16,216 nucleotides of DNA from Rhodospirillales bacterium (GTDB taxonomy: Bacteria > Pseudomonadota > Alphaproteobacteria > Rhodospirillales > Casp-alpha2): contig JANQIJ010000315.1 in assembly GCA_028282185.1 (NCBI GenBank), positions 1 to 16,216 on the forward strand, in the 5' to 3' direction. The notes beneath the pieces were generated by a model. The model was not told the DNA's origin. It did not search any database and was given only the letters and a program-made list of their open reading frames with translations. This document shows, piece by piece, positions 7,086 through 14,422 of this stretch; position 1 is the first letter of the stretch; each line of letters opens with the position of its first letter. The translations under genes were made by a program, and so were the position numbers.

Positions 7086-8471
7086 ATGAGTGATTCGAAT
7101 TGTGGTGAAAGGCCCATAGCTGATCGAGTGGGCGGCGAGAGGTTCACCGGCCACGGCTCCGAATGGAACAACGCCAAACTGTCGGCCGAGGACGCCCGGA
7201 CGGCGACCTCCTGGGTCGAGGCCAAGGTCGACAAGCGCTCCATGCTGACCAACAAGGATAGGGTCGAGGACGTGCGCGACGTCATGTGGCAGTTGGAAAA
7301 GGACGGGGAGATCCTGGTCCACCGGGTCGAGGAGCAGCACAAGCCCCGCATGGTCAAGACGCTGTTCGGCTGGGACAAGAAGATTCCGACGACCCAGTTG
7401 TGGCACCACAAGTCCTGCGGCCAATGCGGCAACATTCCGGGCTATCCGGCGTCCTTGCTTTGGTTGATGAACCGCATGGACATCAAGTATCTGGACGAGA
7501 CGGACCAGACGTCCTGCACGGCCTGGAACTATCACGGGTCGGGCATCGGCAATGTTGAAAGCCTGGCCGCCGTGTTCCTGCGCAACTTCCACCAGGCCTA
7601 TGTGTCCGGCAAGGCCCAGGGGCTGGACGACGGGCATTTCTATCCCCTGGTCCATTGCGGCACGTCCTTCGGCAACTACAAGGAAATCCGCATGTTCCTG
7701 TTGCAGTCGGCGGAACTGCGCGAGCGGGTGACCAAGATTTTGGGCAAGCTGGGCCGTCTGGTGGACGGCAAGCTGCTGATCCCGGAAGAGATCGTGCATT
7801 ATTCCGAATGGCTGCACGTCATGCGGTCCGATATCCGGGCGATGCGGGAAATCGACGTTGATCATATCCGGGCAACGATCCATCCGGCCTGCCACGTCTA
7901 CAAGATGATCCCGGAAGACGCGATCTATGACGACAATATCCTGGAAGGCAACCGGGTCGCCGTTTCGACCGGCTTGATCCAGGAGATGGGCGCCCAGGTG
8001 ATCGACTATTCCACCTGGTACGACTGCTGCGGGTTCGGTTTCCGTCACATCATTTCCGAGCGCGAGTTCACCCGCTCCTTCGCCATCGACCGCAAGATCA
8101 AGGTCGCGGTCGAGGAAGCCAACGCCGACGTGATGATCGGCCATGACACGGGCTGCATCACGACGCTCGACAAGAACCAATGGATCGGCCAGGCGGTCGG
8201 CAAGGACGTTTCGCTTCCCGTGGTCGCCGACTGCCAGTTCGCGGCGCTCGCCTGCGGCGCGGACCCATACAAGATCGTCCAGTTGCATTGGCACGCCTCG
8301 GCCTTCGAGGGCCTGCTGGGCAAGATGGGCATCGATTGGGAAAAGAGGAAAGCCGAATTCGAGGCCTATCTGGAAGAGGTCAAGGCCGGCCGTGGCGAAA
8401 ACCTTTACGACCCCCGGCTGAGAATCACCTCGGGTCCCGGTTTCCAGAAAATCGCGCCCCCGGCGGAGTAA
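7086..8471 (+). CDS. shdrB1: sHdr complex subunit sHdrB1 (degenerate CCG domains)
   Basis: The 461-residue product is an HdrB-type protein with cysteine groups C111/C114 (SCGQCG), C144 (SCTAWNYHG), C191 (VHCGTSFG), C269 (HPACHVY), C314-C315 (DCCGFGF) and C357 (TGCITT). The classical CCG signature is CX31-39CCX35-36CXXC. Here the first copy lacks the CC pair, and the second ends in a single cysteine instead of CXXC. B1 subunits of sHdr are therefore expected to hold an altered cluster compared with methanogen HdrB. About 100 residues at the N-terminus precede the first cysteine group. The start has GGAG at 7074-7077, eight bases upstream of ATG. The gene sits 36 bases after shdrC1 and ends nine bases before shdrA. 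Confidence 0.9.
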   Translation: MSDSNCGERPIADRVGGERFTGHGSEWNNAKLSAEDARTATSWVEAKVDKRSMLTNKDRVEDVRDVMWQLEKDGEILVHRVEEQHKPRMVKTLFGWDKKIPTTQLWHHKSCGQCGNIPGYPASLLWLMNRMDIKYLDETDQTSCTAWNYHGSGIGNVESLAAVFLRNFHQAYVSGKAQGLDDGHFYPLVHCGTSFGNYKEIRMFLLQSAELRERVTKILGKLGRLVDGKLLIPEEIVHYSEWLHVMRSDIRAMREIDVDHIRATIHPACHVYKMIPEDAIYDDNILEGNRVAVSTGLIQEMGAQVIDYSTWYDCCGFGFRHIISEREFTRSFAIDRKIKVAVEEANADVMIGHDTGCITTLDKNQWIGQAVGKDVSLPVVADCQFAALACGADPYKIVQLHWHASAFEGLLGKMGIDWEKRKAEFEAYLEEVKAGRGENLYDPRLRITSGPGFQKIAPPAE

Positions 8472-8480
8472 CGAAAACAC

Positions 8481-9530
8481 ATGACGAAACCCATCCTCAT
8501 CGTCGGCGGCGGGCCGGCCGGCTTGTCCGCCGCTGCGTCCCTGGCCGCCATCGGCCAGAAATCCGTCCTGGTGGAAAAGGAAGACCGCCTGGGCGGGGCG
8601 CCGATCCTGTCCGGCTACGCCAAGCTGGTGCCCACGGGCGAATGGGCCCGTGACGCCATCGGCGGCATGGTCGACCGGGTTGAAGGCGAGGCCAGCATCG
8701 ACGTGCGGACGGGCCAAACCGTGGCCGAGTTCGCGGGCGAGCCCGGCAACTTCACCGCCAAGTTGTCCGACGGCGACACGGTGGAAGCCGGCGCCGCCGT
8801 CCTGTGCACCGGCTTTACCCATTTCGACAGCGTCAACAAGCCCGAATGGGGGTTCGGCACCTTCCCGGACGTGGTGACGACGACCCAGGTGGAACAGATG
8901 ATTTCGTCCGGCGAGGGCGTGCGCTGCCCGTCCGACGGGCGCAAGCCAGAACGGGTGGCGATCCTCTTGTGCGTCGGGTCCCGCGACCGTCAGATCGGCC
9001 GCGAATGGTGCTCGAAGATCTGCTGCACGGTCTCAAGCAACCTGGCCATGGAAATCCGCGAAGAGCTGCCCGATTGCCACGTTTATATCTATTACATGGA
9101 TATCCGCACCTTCGGCCTTTACGAGGATCTCTATTACTGGAAGTCCCAGGAAGAATTTAAGGTCAAGTACATCAAGGCCCGCATCGCCGAGGTCACGTCC
9201 AATGGCGAGCGCTTGATCGTCAAGGGCGAGGACACGCTCGTCAAGCGCCCCATCACCATCCCCTTCGACATGGTGGTCCACGCCATCGGCATGGACCCCA
9301 ACATCGACAACATGCTGATCGGCTCCATCTTCGACGTGGCGCTGCAGCAGCACGGCCATATCGACCGGCAGGACAATTACGGCGGTGCCGCCCGCACGTC
9401 CCGCGACGGTGTGTTCGTCGCCGGCGCCGCCACCGGGCCGGAAACCATCGACGATTCCATCAATCAGGGCGCAAGCGCCGCCATGGCGGCCTTCGCCGCG
9501 GCCCAGGGCGTCCCGGCGGCGGCCGAGTGA
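8481..9530 (+). CDS. shdrA: sHdr complex flavoprotein subunit sHdrA
   Basis: This 349-residue flavoprotein has the FAD Rossmann motif GGGPAG (residues 9-14) and VEKEDRLGG (31-39). It also has the HdrA cysteine set C164 (LLCVGSRDR) and C177, C181, C182 (EWCSKICC), which bind a [4Fe-4S] cluster. A C-terminal FAD segment (DGVFVAGAATGPETIDDSINQG) closes the flavin site. It lacks the extra ferredoxin domains of methanogen HdrA, which fits the shorter sulfur-oxidiser type. Its role is electron transfer from the sHdrB sites to an acceptor, proposed to be NAD+ or the lipoyl carrier. The start follows shdrB1 by nine bases; the only ribosome-like GGAG (8465-8468) overlaps the end of shdrB1 at wide spacing, so coupling is likely. 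Confidence 0.92.
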   Translation: MTKPILIVGGGPAGLSAAASLAAIGQKSVLVEKEDRLGGAPILSGYAKLVPTGEWARDAIGGMVDRVEGEASIDVRTGQTVAEFAGEPGNFTAKLSDGDTVEAGAAVLCTGFTHFDSVNKPEWGFGTFPDVVTTTQVEQMISSGEGVRCPSDGRKPERVAILLCVGSRDRQIGREWCSKICCTVSSNLAMEIREELPDCHVYIYYMDIRTFGLYEDLYYWKSQEEFKVKYIKARIAEVTSNGERLIVKGEDTLVKRPITIPFDMVVHAIGMDPNIDNMLIGSIFDVALQQHGHIDRQDNYGGAARTSRDGVFVAGAATGPETIDDSINQGASAAMAAFAAAQGVPAAAE

Positions 9531-9558
9531 GCGGCGGATGCGGGCAGGGATCGGCGAC

Positions 9559-10410
9559 ATGACCTCGGGCCTAGACATGGGCACCCCGATGGAGCGCCCG
9601 GTCCTTGAACTGTCGGGGCCGCGCCTGACGCAAAGCTTCGAGGTTCTGGTCAAGAACGCCGACGGCGCCGGTGGGGTCGAGGCCTATATCGCCGGGCTCA
9701 ACTTCAAATCGGCCCTGTTCAAGGAAAGCTTGACGGCGGATAAGATTCGCGCGCTCGAGGGCGACACCTTGATCGGTCTGGCGGCCTTTGTCGGCTCCGT
9801 GCGGCGGCGCATCGGCACCTGGCTGGAAGGCCGCGACATGGTTCCCATCCGCCGCGCCCTGGAAGAGCTTTTGGCCGGCGCCGCCGACGGCTCCGACGTG
9901 GATCATCGGATCGCCGCCTTCTGCGCGGCCCTGGGGGCCGGGCCGAAGCAGCGTTGGATTCGCGACCTGGCGGCGGAAATCCTGCATTACAGCAACCCGG
10001 AACAATACCCGCTGATGACCCGCTGGGTCTGGGACCGCCAGGCCAATACCGGGGTGCTTCGGGAAATCTGGTTCGCCGAAGACATCGACAACATCACCCT
10101 CGATGTGCCGGACAATTACGCGACCTTCATCATGCTGCGCGAGGAGCTCAGCCAGTTCCTGTCGACCAACGGGATTTTCCGCGACGTGCTGTTCTACGTC
10201 GATCTGCTGATGGCGCAGGTCTACGCCGACTACATCGCCGAACAAGGCGGCAGTTTCCTGCGCACGGACTTCGCTTCGGAGCTGGACCCCATGCAGTTCA
10301 CCAGCCGCATGCTGGGCCTCGACGGCGTCGATCCGGAAACGGGGCGCACGCGGGTCAAGCTGGCCGACGGGACGCGCTTCGTCCTCGACGACCTGAAATC
10401 CACCCATTGA
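9559..10410 (+). CDS. conserved hypothetical protein between shdrA and shdrC2
   Basis: This is the 'hyp' gene that regularly separates shdrA from shdrC2 in type I sHdr clusters; its biochemical role is not known. The predicted protein is 283 residues from the ATG at 9559, which has AGGGA eight bases upstream. An in-frame ATG at 9538 would add seven residues and has poorer support. The sequence is soluble and mixed in character, with only one cysteine (IAAFCAALG), so it is not itself an Fe-S protein. Recognisable stretches are a helical middle part rich in Arg/Trp (RWIRDLAAEILHYSN), the segment VWDRQANTGVLREIWF, and a C-terminal part rich in Phe/Tyr (FRDVLFYVDLLMAQVYADYI). It lies 28 bases after shdrA and 13 bases before shdrC2, deep inside the operon, so an assembly or structural role with sHdr is plausible. 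Confidence 0.85.
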   Translation: MTSGLDMGTPMERPVLELSGPRLTQSFEVLVKNADGAGGVEAYIAGLNFKSALFKESLTADKIRALEGDTLIGLAAFVGSVRRRIGTWLEGRDMVPIRRALEELLAGAADGSDVDHRIAAFCAALGAGPKQRWIRDLAAEILHYSNPEQYPLMTRWVWDRQANTGVLREIWFAEDIDNITLDVPDNYATFIMLREELSQFLSTNGIFRDVLFYVDLLMAQVYADYIAEQGGSFLRTDFASELDPMQFTSRMLGLDGVDPETGRTRVKLADGTRFVLDDLKSTH

Positions 10411-10423
10411 CCGGGAACCGACC

Positions 10424-11212
10424 ATGCCGATCCATGAACAGAACCTGATCCGCCCGGAAAACATCGTCACCAACGAGAACCTGGAAATCGACGGGATCGA
10501 TGTTTCGGGGCACTGGTCTACCTTCATCGAATCGCGGGTCGTCACCGATTACAACGAGGCCATGGAGGACGAGATCGCGGCGCTCCCCGGCGGTGAATAC
10601 ATCCACCGCTGCTGGCAATGCGGATCCTGCACCAATGCCTGCACGGTCAACGCCGTGAACGAGGACTTCAACCCGCGGTTCTGGATCTATCTGATCCGCA
10701 TGGGCATGGAAAGCGAACTGCTGCGCGACAAGGACATCATCTGGCAATGCGTGTCGTGCAACAAATGCACCTATGCCTGCCCGCGCGACGTGAACCCGGA
10801 AGGGGTGATGAAGGCGACGGCCCATTGGCTTGAGAAAAAAGGCCATACGCCGAAATCGCCCTCCATGCATTTCGACGAGGAGTTCTCCAGCCAAGTGATC
10901 GCCACCGGCAAGATCGAGGAAGGCCGCATCATTCGGGGTTTCTTCAAGCGGACGGGCCAGCCGCTGATCCAGGACTGGTTGTTGGAGATGGTCAAGCGTC
11001 TGTTGCGCGGCCTGCCGGCCAAGATGCTGATCCATATGGGCTTGGCCAATTTCGTCCGGCCCCGGACCCGCAATTGGGACCGCGCCCGCCGGGCGATCGA
11101 GGAATACGTGGAAGAGAAAGAGGCGCAGCACGCGGAAGCGCTCGGCCTCAACAAACCGGGCCCGGGCAACCGGGGCCTGGATGTGGATCTGCCCAAGCAG
11201 GCGGCGGAATAG
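10424..11212 (+). CDS. shdrC2: sHdr complex iron-sulfur subunit sHdrC2
   Basis: The 262-residue product has two four-cysteine ferredoxin motifs, C63-C73 (CWQCGSCTNACT) and C109-C119 (CVSCNKCTYACP), of which only the second keeps the usual trailing proline. It is the second HdrC-type subunit and would relay electrons to or from the B2 subunit. The middle region is basic and amphipathic (EMVKRLLRGLPAKMLIHMG), with no transmembrane helix. The tail is charged (EEYVEEKEAQHAEALG). It follows the hypothetical gene by 13 bases with a modest ribosome site (GGGA) and precedes shdrB2 by 21 bases. Confidence 0.9.
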   Translation: MPIHEQNLIRPENIVTNENLEIDGIDVSGHWSTFIESRVVTDYNEAMEDEIAALPGGEYIHRCWQCGSCTNACTVNAVNEDFNPRFWIYLIRMGMESELLRDKDIIWQCVSCNKCTYACPRDVNPEGVMKATAHWLEKKGHTPKSPSMHFDEEFSSQVIATGKIEEGRIIRGFFKRTGQPLIQDWLLEMVKRLLRGLPAKMLIHMGLANFVRPRTRNWDRARRAIEEYVEEKEAQHAEALGLNKPGPGNRGLDVDLPKQAAE

Positions 11213-11233
11213 GGACCAAGCGGGAAGAAAATC

Positions 11234-12193
11234 ATGAACGACATGTCCAAGAAAAAAGCCAAGGACAAAAATAAGGATTATGGCACCGTCGCCTATTATC
11301 CGGGCTGCGCGCTTGAGGGCACCGGCCGGGCCTACGACACCTCGACCCGGGCGCTCGCCAAGCAGCTGGGCCTGAAACTGGACGAGGTGGACAACTGGAA
11401 CTGCTGCGGCGCCATGGAGGTGAAGAACATCGATCCGCAGATCCAGACCTATCTGTCCTCCCGGGTCATGAGCATCGCCGCCAACGAGATGGGCCACCAG
11501 ACCGTCATGGCGCCCTGCAACGGCTGCTATCACAATCTGAAAAAGGCGGAATACGATCTCGAGAACAATGACGAGAGCGTCGAGGTCACGAATAGACTTT
11601 CCGAGAAAGCCGGCCACCAGGCCTACGAAGCGGGCCAGATCGAGACCATTCATGCGCTGGACTGGATCAAGCAGACCATCGGCGAGGAAGGCATCAAGTC
11701 GCGGCTCAAGAAATCCCTGAAGGGCCTCAAGATCGCCAACTACTACGGCTGCATGTACACCCGCCCGCGCCATATCTTCCCGGAAAAAGACCAGGGCCCG
11801 GGATCGGAATCCACCTCCCAGCCCCATTTCATGGATGACCTGCTGGAAGCCGCCGGGGCCCAGATCGTCGACTATCCCCTGAAGACGGCCTGCTGCGGCG
11901 GGGCGCATACGCTGTCTGACTCGGATACCTCGACCAAGTTGGTGGTGAACCTTTTGCAGGCGGCGGAGGCGTCGGGCGCCAACGTGATCGCGACGGAATG
12001 CCCGACCTGTCATTCCGGCCTGGAGATGCATCAGATCCGCGCGGAAAAGCGTTACGGCATCAAGACCGACGTCAAGGTCATCTATTTCACCCAGTTGCTT
12101 GGTCTGGCCATGGGCGCCTCGCATCGCGAGGTGGGCATTCAGGAAAATATTTCAGACAGCCTCAACCTGCTTCAAGAAGCGGGCCTGGCCTAA
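11234..12193 (+). CDS. shdrB2: sHdr complex subunit sHdrB2 (two complete CCG domains)
   Basis: This 319-residue protein has both CCG domains intact. The first is C25, C57-C58 and C95-x2-C98; the second is C173, C220-C221 and C256-x2-C259. The spacings (31 and 36; 46 and 34) are close to the HdrB rule CX31-39CCX35-36CXXC, with a longer first gap in the second copy. In HdrB this arrangement holds the noncubane [4Fe-4S] clusters that split disulfides, so B2 is the likely catalytic site of the sHdr complex, unlike the degenerate B1. The first 15 residues are lysine-rich (SKKKAKDKNKD). A second in-frame ATG lies at residue 4, but GGAAG at 11223-11227 suits the ATG at 11234. Confidence 0.92.
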   Translation: MNDMSKKKAKDKNKDYGTVAYYPGCALEGTGRAYDTSTRALAKQLGLKLDEVDNWNCCGAMEVKNIDPQIQTYLSSRVMSIAANEMGHQTVMAPCNGCYHNLKKAEYDLENNDESVEVTNRLSEKAGHQAYEAGQIETIHALDWIKQTIGEEGIKSRLKKSLKGLKIANYYGCMYTRPRHIFPEKDQGPGSESTSQPHFMDDLLEAAGAQIVDYPLKTACCGGAHTLSDSDTSTKLVVNLLQAAEASGANVIATECPTCHSGLEMHQIRAEKRYGIKTDVKVIYFTQLLGLAMGASHREVGIQENISDSLNLLQEAGLA

Positions 12194-12207
12194 CTCAGGG
12201 AGCTGCC

Positions 12208-12675
12208 ATGCGACCGCTCGCCGAGATCGAAATGGGCATCATGGCCGCCGGCGCCGGCAGCGAGCCGGCGCGCGCCGCCGCCGACCTGCTGCGGCTTGGC
12301 GAGGAAGTTCTGGAACATTGGGTCTTGGGGCGCGGCGAAACGCCGACCGACGACACCAAGGAAGGCTTCCGCCTGTTGGCGCTGCATCGTCAGGGTGCCA
12401 AGGGGGAGCCGAGCTTCAACGCTTGCCGCGAGACCTGCCGCGAATTGGTTTTCCACTATAACCTGATCATCCTCGACCCCGACCATCCCGAGACCGAAAA
12501 ACGGCTGCGCCTGGCGGGGCTGGTGGCGAACCATCTGTACCTCTTCGTCCACGGCAAGATGGAAGAGGAACAGTTGGGTGATTTCTGCTGTTCGTCGAAG
12601 CCGATACATGCCAACAATATCATCAACCCGGCACCCGTTGAGAAGGCCGGGACCGGGCAACCGGGAGACAGATAG
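12208..12675 (+). CDS. small cysteine-containing hypothetical protein before lbpA
   Basis: This 155-residue protein matches no family I can name. It starts with an ATG preceded by CAGGGAG at a good distance (12196-12202) and lies 14 bases after shdrB2 and 14 bases before lbpA, so it is part of the operon. Its N-terminal two thirds look all-helical (AARAAADLLRLGEEVLEHWVL in part). It has a CX3C motif (C73, C77, NACRETC) followed by H83, and a CC pair near the C-terminus (C127-C128, DFCCSSK). The remaining 25 residues are Pro/Gly-rich and probably disordered. The cysteines could bind metal or carry sulfur. Its position between the catalytic subunit and its lipoylated carrier suggests a link to the sHdr-LbpA step, but this is inference. 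Confidence 0.78.
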   Translation: MRPLAEIEMGIMAAGAGSEPARAAADLLRLGEEVLEHWVLGRGETPTDDTKEGFRLLALHRQGAKGEPSFNACRETCRELVFHYNLIILDPDHPETEKRLRLAGLVANHLYLFVHGKMEEEQLGDFCCSSKPIHANNIINPAPVEKAGTGQPGDR

Positions 12676-12689
12676 AAGAGGAGTTGAAG

Positions 12690-13130
12690 ATGGCCGTCGT
12701 CAAGGGATGCGAGCTGCCTGATAACCTGCTTTACGATGTCGAAAACAACATCTGGTACGACGACCTGGGCGACGGCACGGTGCGGGTCGGCATGACCGCG
12801 GTGGCGGTCGCCATGGCCGGCCAGTTGGTGGCCTTCACGCCGAAGAAGGTCGGCCGCTCGGTCAAGCCCGGCAAGTCCTGCGCCACCATCGAAAGCGGCA
12901 AATGGGTCGGCCCCGCGAAGCTTGCCATCGGCGGCGAGGTGGTCGCCGTGAACGAGGATCTGGCCGGGTCGCCCGACACCGCCAACGACGATCCCTACGG
13001 CGCCGGCTGGCTCGTGGTCTTCCGGCCCGATGACTGGGACGGCGGCAAGGGGGGCCTGACGCCCGGGTCGGAAGTGGCGGCACCCTATGAAGCCAAGATG
13101 GACGCCGACGGCTTCGACGGTTGCGCCTGA
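12690..13130 (+). CDS. lbpA: lipoate-binding protein LbpA
   Basis: The 146-residue product resembles glycine cleavage H protein and has the lipoyl hammerhead motif ATIESGKWVGPAK, in which K71 is the lysine to be lipoylated. LbpA proteins are dedicated to the sHdr system, where the dihydrolipoyl arms are thought to present or receive sulfur or electrons. A C-terminal extension after about residue 115 contains a Gly/Asp-rich part and ends in GCA, with one cysteine. The frame includes an upstream TTG at 12684, but AGAGGAG at 12677-12683 fits the ATG at 12690 best. It is the last gene of the shdr operon. Its presence explains why a complete lipoate assembly set is encoded upstream. The LbpA1/LbpA2 subtype cannot be decided here. 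Confidence 0.92.
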   Translation: MAVVKGCELPDNLLYDVENNIWYDDLGDGTVRVGMTAVAVAMAGQLVAFTPKKVGRSVKPGKSCATIESGKWVGPAKLAIGGEVVAVNEDLAGSPDTANDDPYGAGWLVVFRPDDWDGGKGGLTPGSEVAAPYEAKMDADGFDGCA

Positions 13131-13233
13131 AGCGCGGTCGGAACGGTCCCGAACGGGGGCCGGGCAAGGCGCGGATGGCGGGACGGCAGGAGGACCAACA
13201 GGTTGAGCGCAAGGCAAAGCCTTACTTTCAGAG

Positions 13234-13261
13234 TTGATATTTTATATTCACTGAATATGAT
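13234..13261 (+). promoter_or_regulatory. sigma-70-like promoter of the sox operon
   Basis: TTGATA (13234-13239) and TATGAT (13256-13261) are spaced by 16 bases; each box matches its consensus at five of six positions. It stands in an AT-rich island about 115 bases before soxX, with open GC-rich sequence on both sides. The palindromic operator lies inside the spacer. Confidence 0.7.
13244..13258 (+). promoter_or_regulatory. perfect palindromic operator, likely for an ArsR-type sulfur-responsive repressor
   Basis: ATATTCACTGAATAT is a perfect 7-1-7 inverted repeat placed between the -35 and -10 boxes and overlapping the first bases of the -10. ArsR-family regulators of sulfur oxidation (SoxR, sHdrR) bind such ATTC/GAAT dyads and repress until sulfane sulfur modifies them. 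A repressor bound here would block RNA polymerase directly. The regulator gene is not in the window. A looser ATGAT/ATCAT dyad follows at 13257-13276. Confidence 0.68.
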
Positions 13262-13379
13262 TATTCGATAGATCATAAGTATCTTTAAGAATCCGCCGCT
13301 GCCCGACAAAGAACGGGCGAAAACGCCGGCCAACGGCAGGGGACGGGTCCAATAACAAGCGGAGACGGAGGAACATACC

Positions 13380-13850
13380 TTGAAATCCAAAGCACTTATG
13401 CTGCTTGCCTTCGGGGCTGTCGCGATGTTCGTGGCGGGACCGGCCTGGGCGGGCGACAAGAAAATGATGAAGCCGGTCAACTATAAGGTCGTCGACGGAT
13501 ACAAGATTCCCCAGTCGCTGACCGGTAAACCCGGTGATGCGGAGAGGGGACGCAAGCTCGCCATTAATCGCAAGAAGGGCAATTGCCTAGCGTGCCACAT
13601 CTTGCCGATCCCGGAACAGCCGTTCCACGGCAAGATCGGACCCAACCTAAACCAAGTGGCCGAGCGCTATTCTGAAGGCGAGATCAGGCTTCGGGTCGTC
13701 GATCCGAAGGTGCTCAACCCGGACACCATCATGCCGTCGTTCTACAAGTACGATGGTTTCCATCGGATTTTGAAGAAGTTCGAGGGCAAGTCGATCCTCT
13801 CCGCGCAAGAGGTTGAGGATATCGTCGCCTATATGCTGACCCTTAAATAA
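13380..13850 (+). CDS. soxX: SoxX, monoheme cytochrome c subunit of SoxXA
   Basis: This 156-residue protein has a Sec signal peptide (MKSKALMLLAFGAVAMFVAG, cleavage after AWA at about residue 24). It has one heme motif, CLACH (C69-H73), and a downstream methionine in TIMPSF (M119), the expected axial ligand. With SoxA it forms the periplasmic complex that joins thiosulfate oxidatively to SoxY. The start is TTG at 13380: GGAGG at 13367-13371 is eight bases upstream, and the signal peptide begins there with a proper Lys-rich n-region. The next in-frame ATG (13398) would remove the positive charges. It is the first gene of the sox operon and lies behind the operator-controlled promoter; the rare TTG may limit its output. 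Confidence 0.93.
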   Translation: MKSKALMLLAFGAVAMFVAGPAWAGDKKMMKPVNYKVVDGYKIPQSLTGKPGDAERGRKLAINRKKGNCLACHILPIPEQPFHGKIGPNLNQVAERYSEGEIRLRVVDPKVLNPDTIMPSFYKYDGFHRILKKFEGKSILSAQEVEDIVAYMLTLK

Positions 13851-13920
13851 CCCGACAAAGGGGCGGGCTTGCGCGCAAGGATGTGGGCGGGCGCCGTAAC
13901 CTATAACTGAGGAGACATCA
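13851..13920 (+). repeat. soxX-soxY spacer with inverted repeats
   Basis: The 70-base gap holds CTTGCGCGCAAG (13868-13879), a perfect 12-base palindrome able to form a four-base-pair hairpin. It begins with CCCGACAAAG, a 10-mer also present in the soxX leader (13302-13311). In both places CCCG can pair with a nearby CGGG. No terminator T-run follows, so RNA processing or partial attenuation is possible. GGAG at 13911-13914 serves soxY. Confidence 0.4.
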
Positions 13921-14400
13921 ATGATTAACAAACTCGAGATGCAGCCGGTCACCCGGCGCGATCTGCTCCGCTACGCGGGGACGGGCGCGTTGGCTGCGGT
14001 CGCCGCGGGTCTGCTCCCGGCCATGGCCCAGGCCGACGCCAAGATGATGGCCGACGCCATGAAGAAACTGATCGGTGACAAGAAGCCGACCGACGGCAAG
14101 ATTACCCTGGAACTGCCGCAGATCGCGGAAAACGGCCGCACCGTGCCGATCGGTTTCGAGGTCGACAGCCCGATGACCGACGCGGACCATGTGAAGTCCG
14201 TGCATATCTTCGCCGACGGCAACCCGCGGCCGGATGTGGCCTCGTTCCACTTCACCCCGCAATCGGGCACGGCAAAGGTCGGCGTGCGCATTCGCTTGGC
14301 GAAGACCCAGAACATTGTCGCCCTCGCGGAAATGAGCGATGGCTCGGTTTACATGGGCAAGGCCCCGGTCAAGGTGACCATCGGCGGCTGCGGCGGCTGA
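13921..14400 (+). CDS. soxY: SoxY, sulfur-compound carrier protein
   Basis: The 159-residue precursor has a Tat signal (TRRDLL, R12-R13, then an Ala-rich hydrophobic stretch and a likely cut after A38 or A40). Its C-terminus is GGCGG, whose Cys157 is the swinging-arm cysteine to which thiosulfate and its products are bound. The mature part is the usual SoxY beta-sandwich size. SoxY works with SoxZ in the periplasm, its cargo being loaded by SoxXA and hydrolysed by SoxB. The ATG at 13921 has GGAG six bases upstream. It is separated from soxZ by 22 bases. Confidence 0.96.
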   Translation: MINKLEMQPVTRRDLLRYAGTGALAAVAAGLLPAMAQADAKMMADAMKKLIGDKKPTDGKITLELPQIAENGRTVPIGFEVDSPMTDADHVKSVHIFADGNPRPDVASFHFTPQSGTAKVGVRIRLAKTQNIVALAEMSDGSVYMGKAPVKVTIGGCGG

Positions 14401-14422
14401 TCAGGACGAAGGAGACAGAACA

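Larger units (their letters stand above)
13131..13379 (+). other. intergenic region between lbpA and soxX
   Basis: No gene is seen in these 249 bases. The first 80 are GC-rich and may hold a weak hairpin (GGTCCC-GAAC-GGGGGCC, around 13145-13161), with no T-run. An AT-rich block follows (about 13225-13290) with the sox promoter and operator. The leader contains a small perfect stem, GCCCG (13301-13305) with CGGGC (13314-13318). The region ends in the soxX ribosome site. Confidence 0.7.

Noticed and set aside
6849..8822. Long antisense open frame (about 657 codons) opposite shdrC1-shdrB1-shdrA
   Set aside because: It mirrors GC-rich third positions of well-supported genes, has no family motif, and crosses three real genes.
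10355..12124. Antisense open frame of about 589 codons opposite shdrC2-shdrB2
   Set aside because: Same composition effect; the sense strand has all Fe-S motifs intact.
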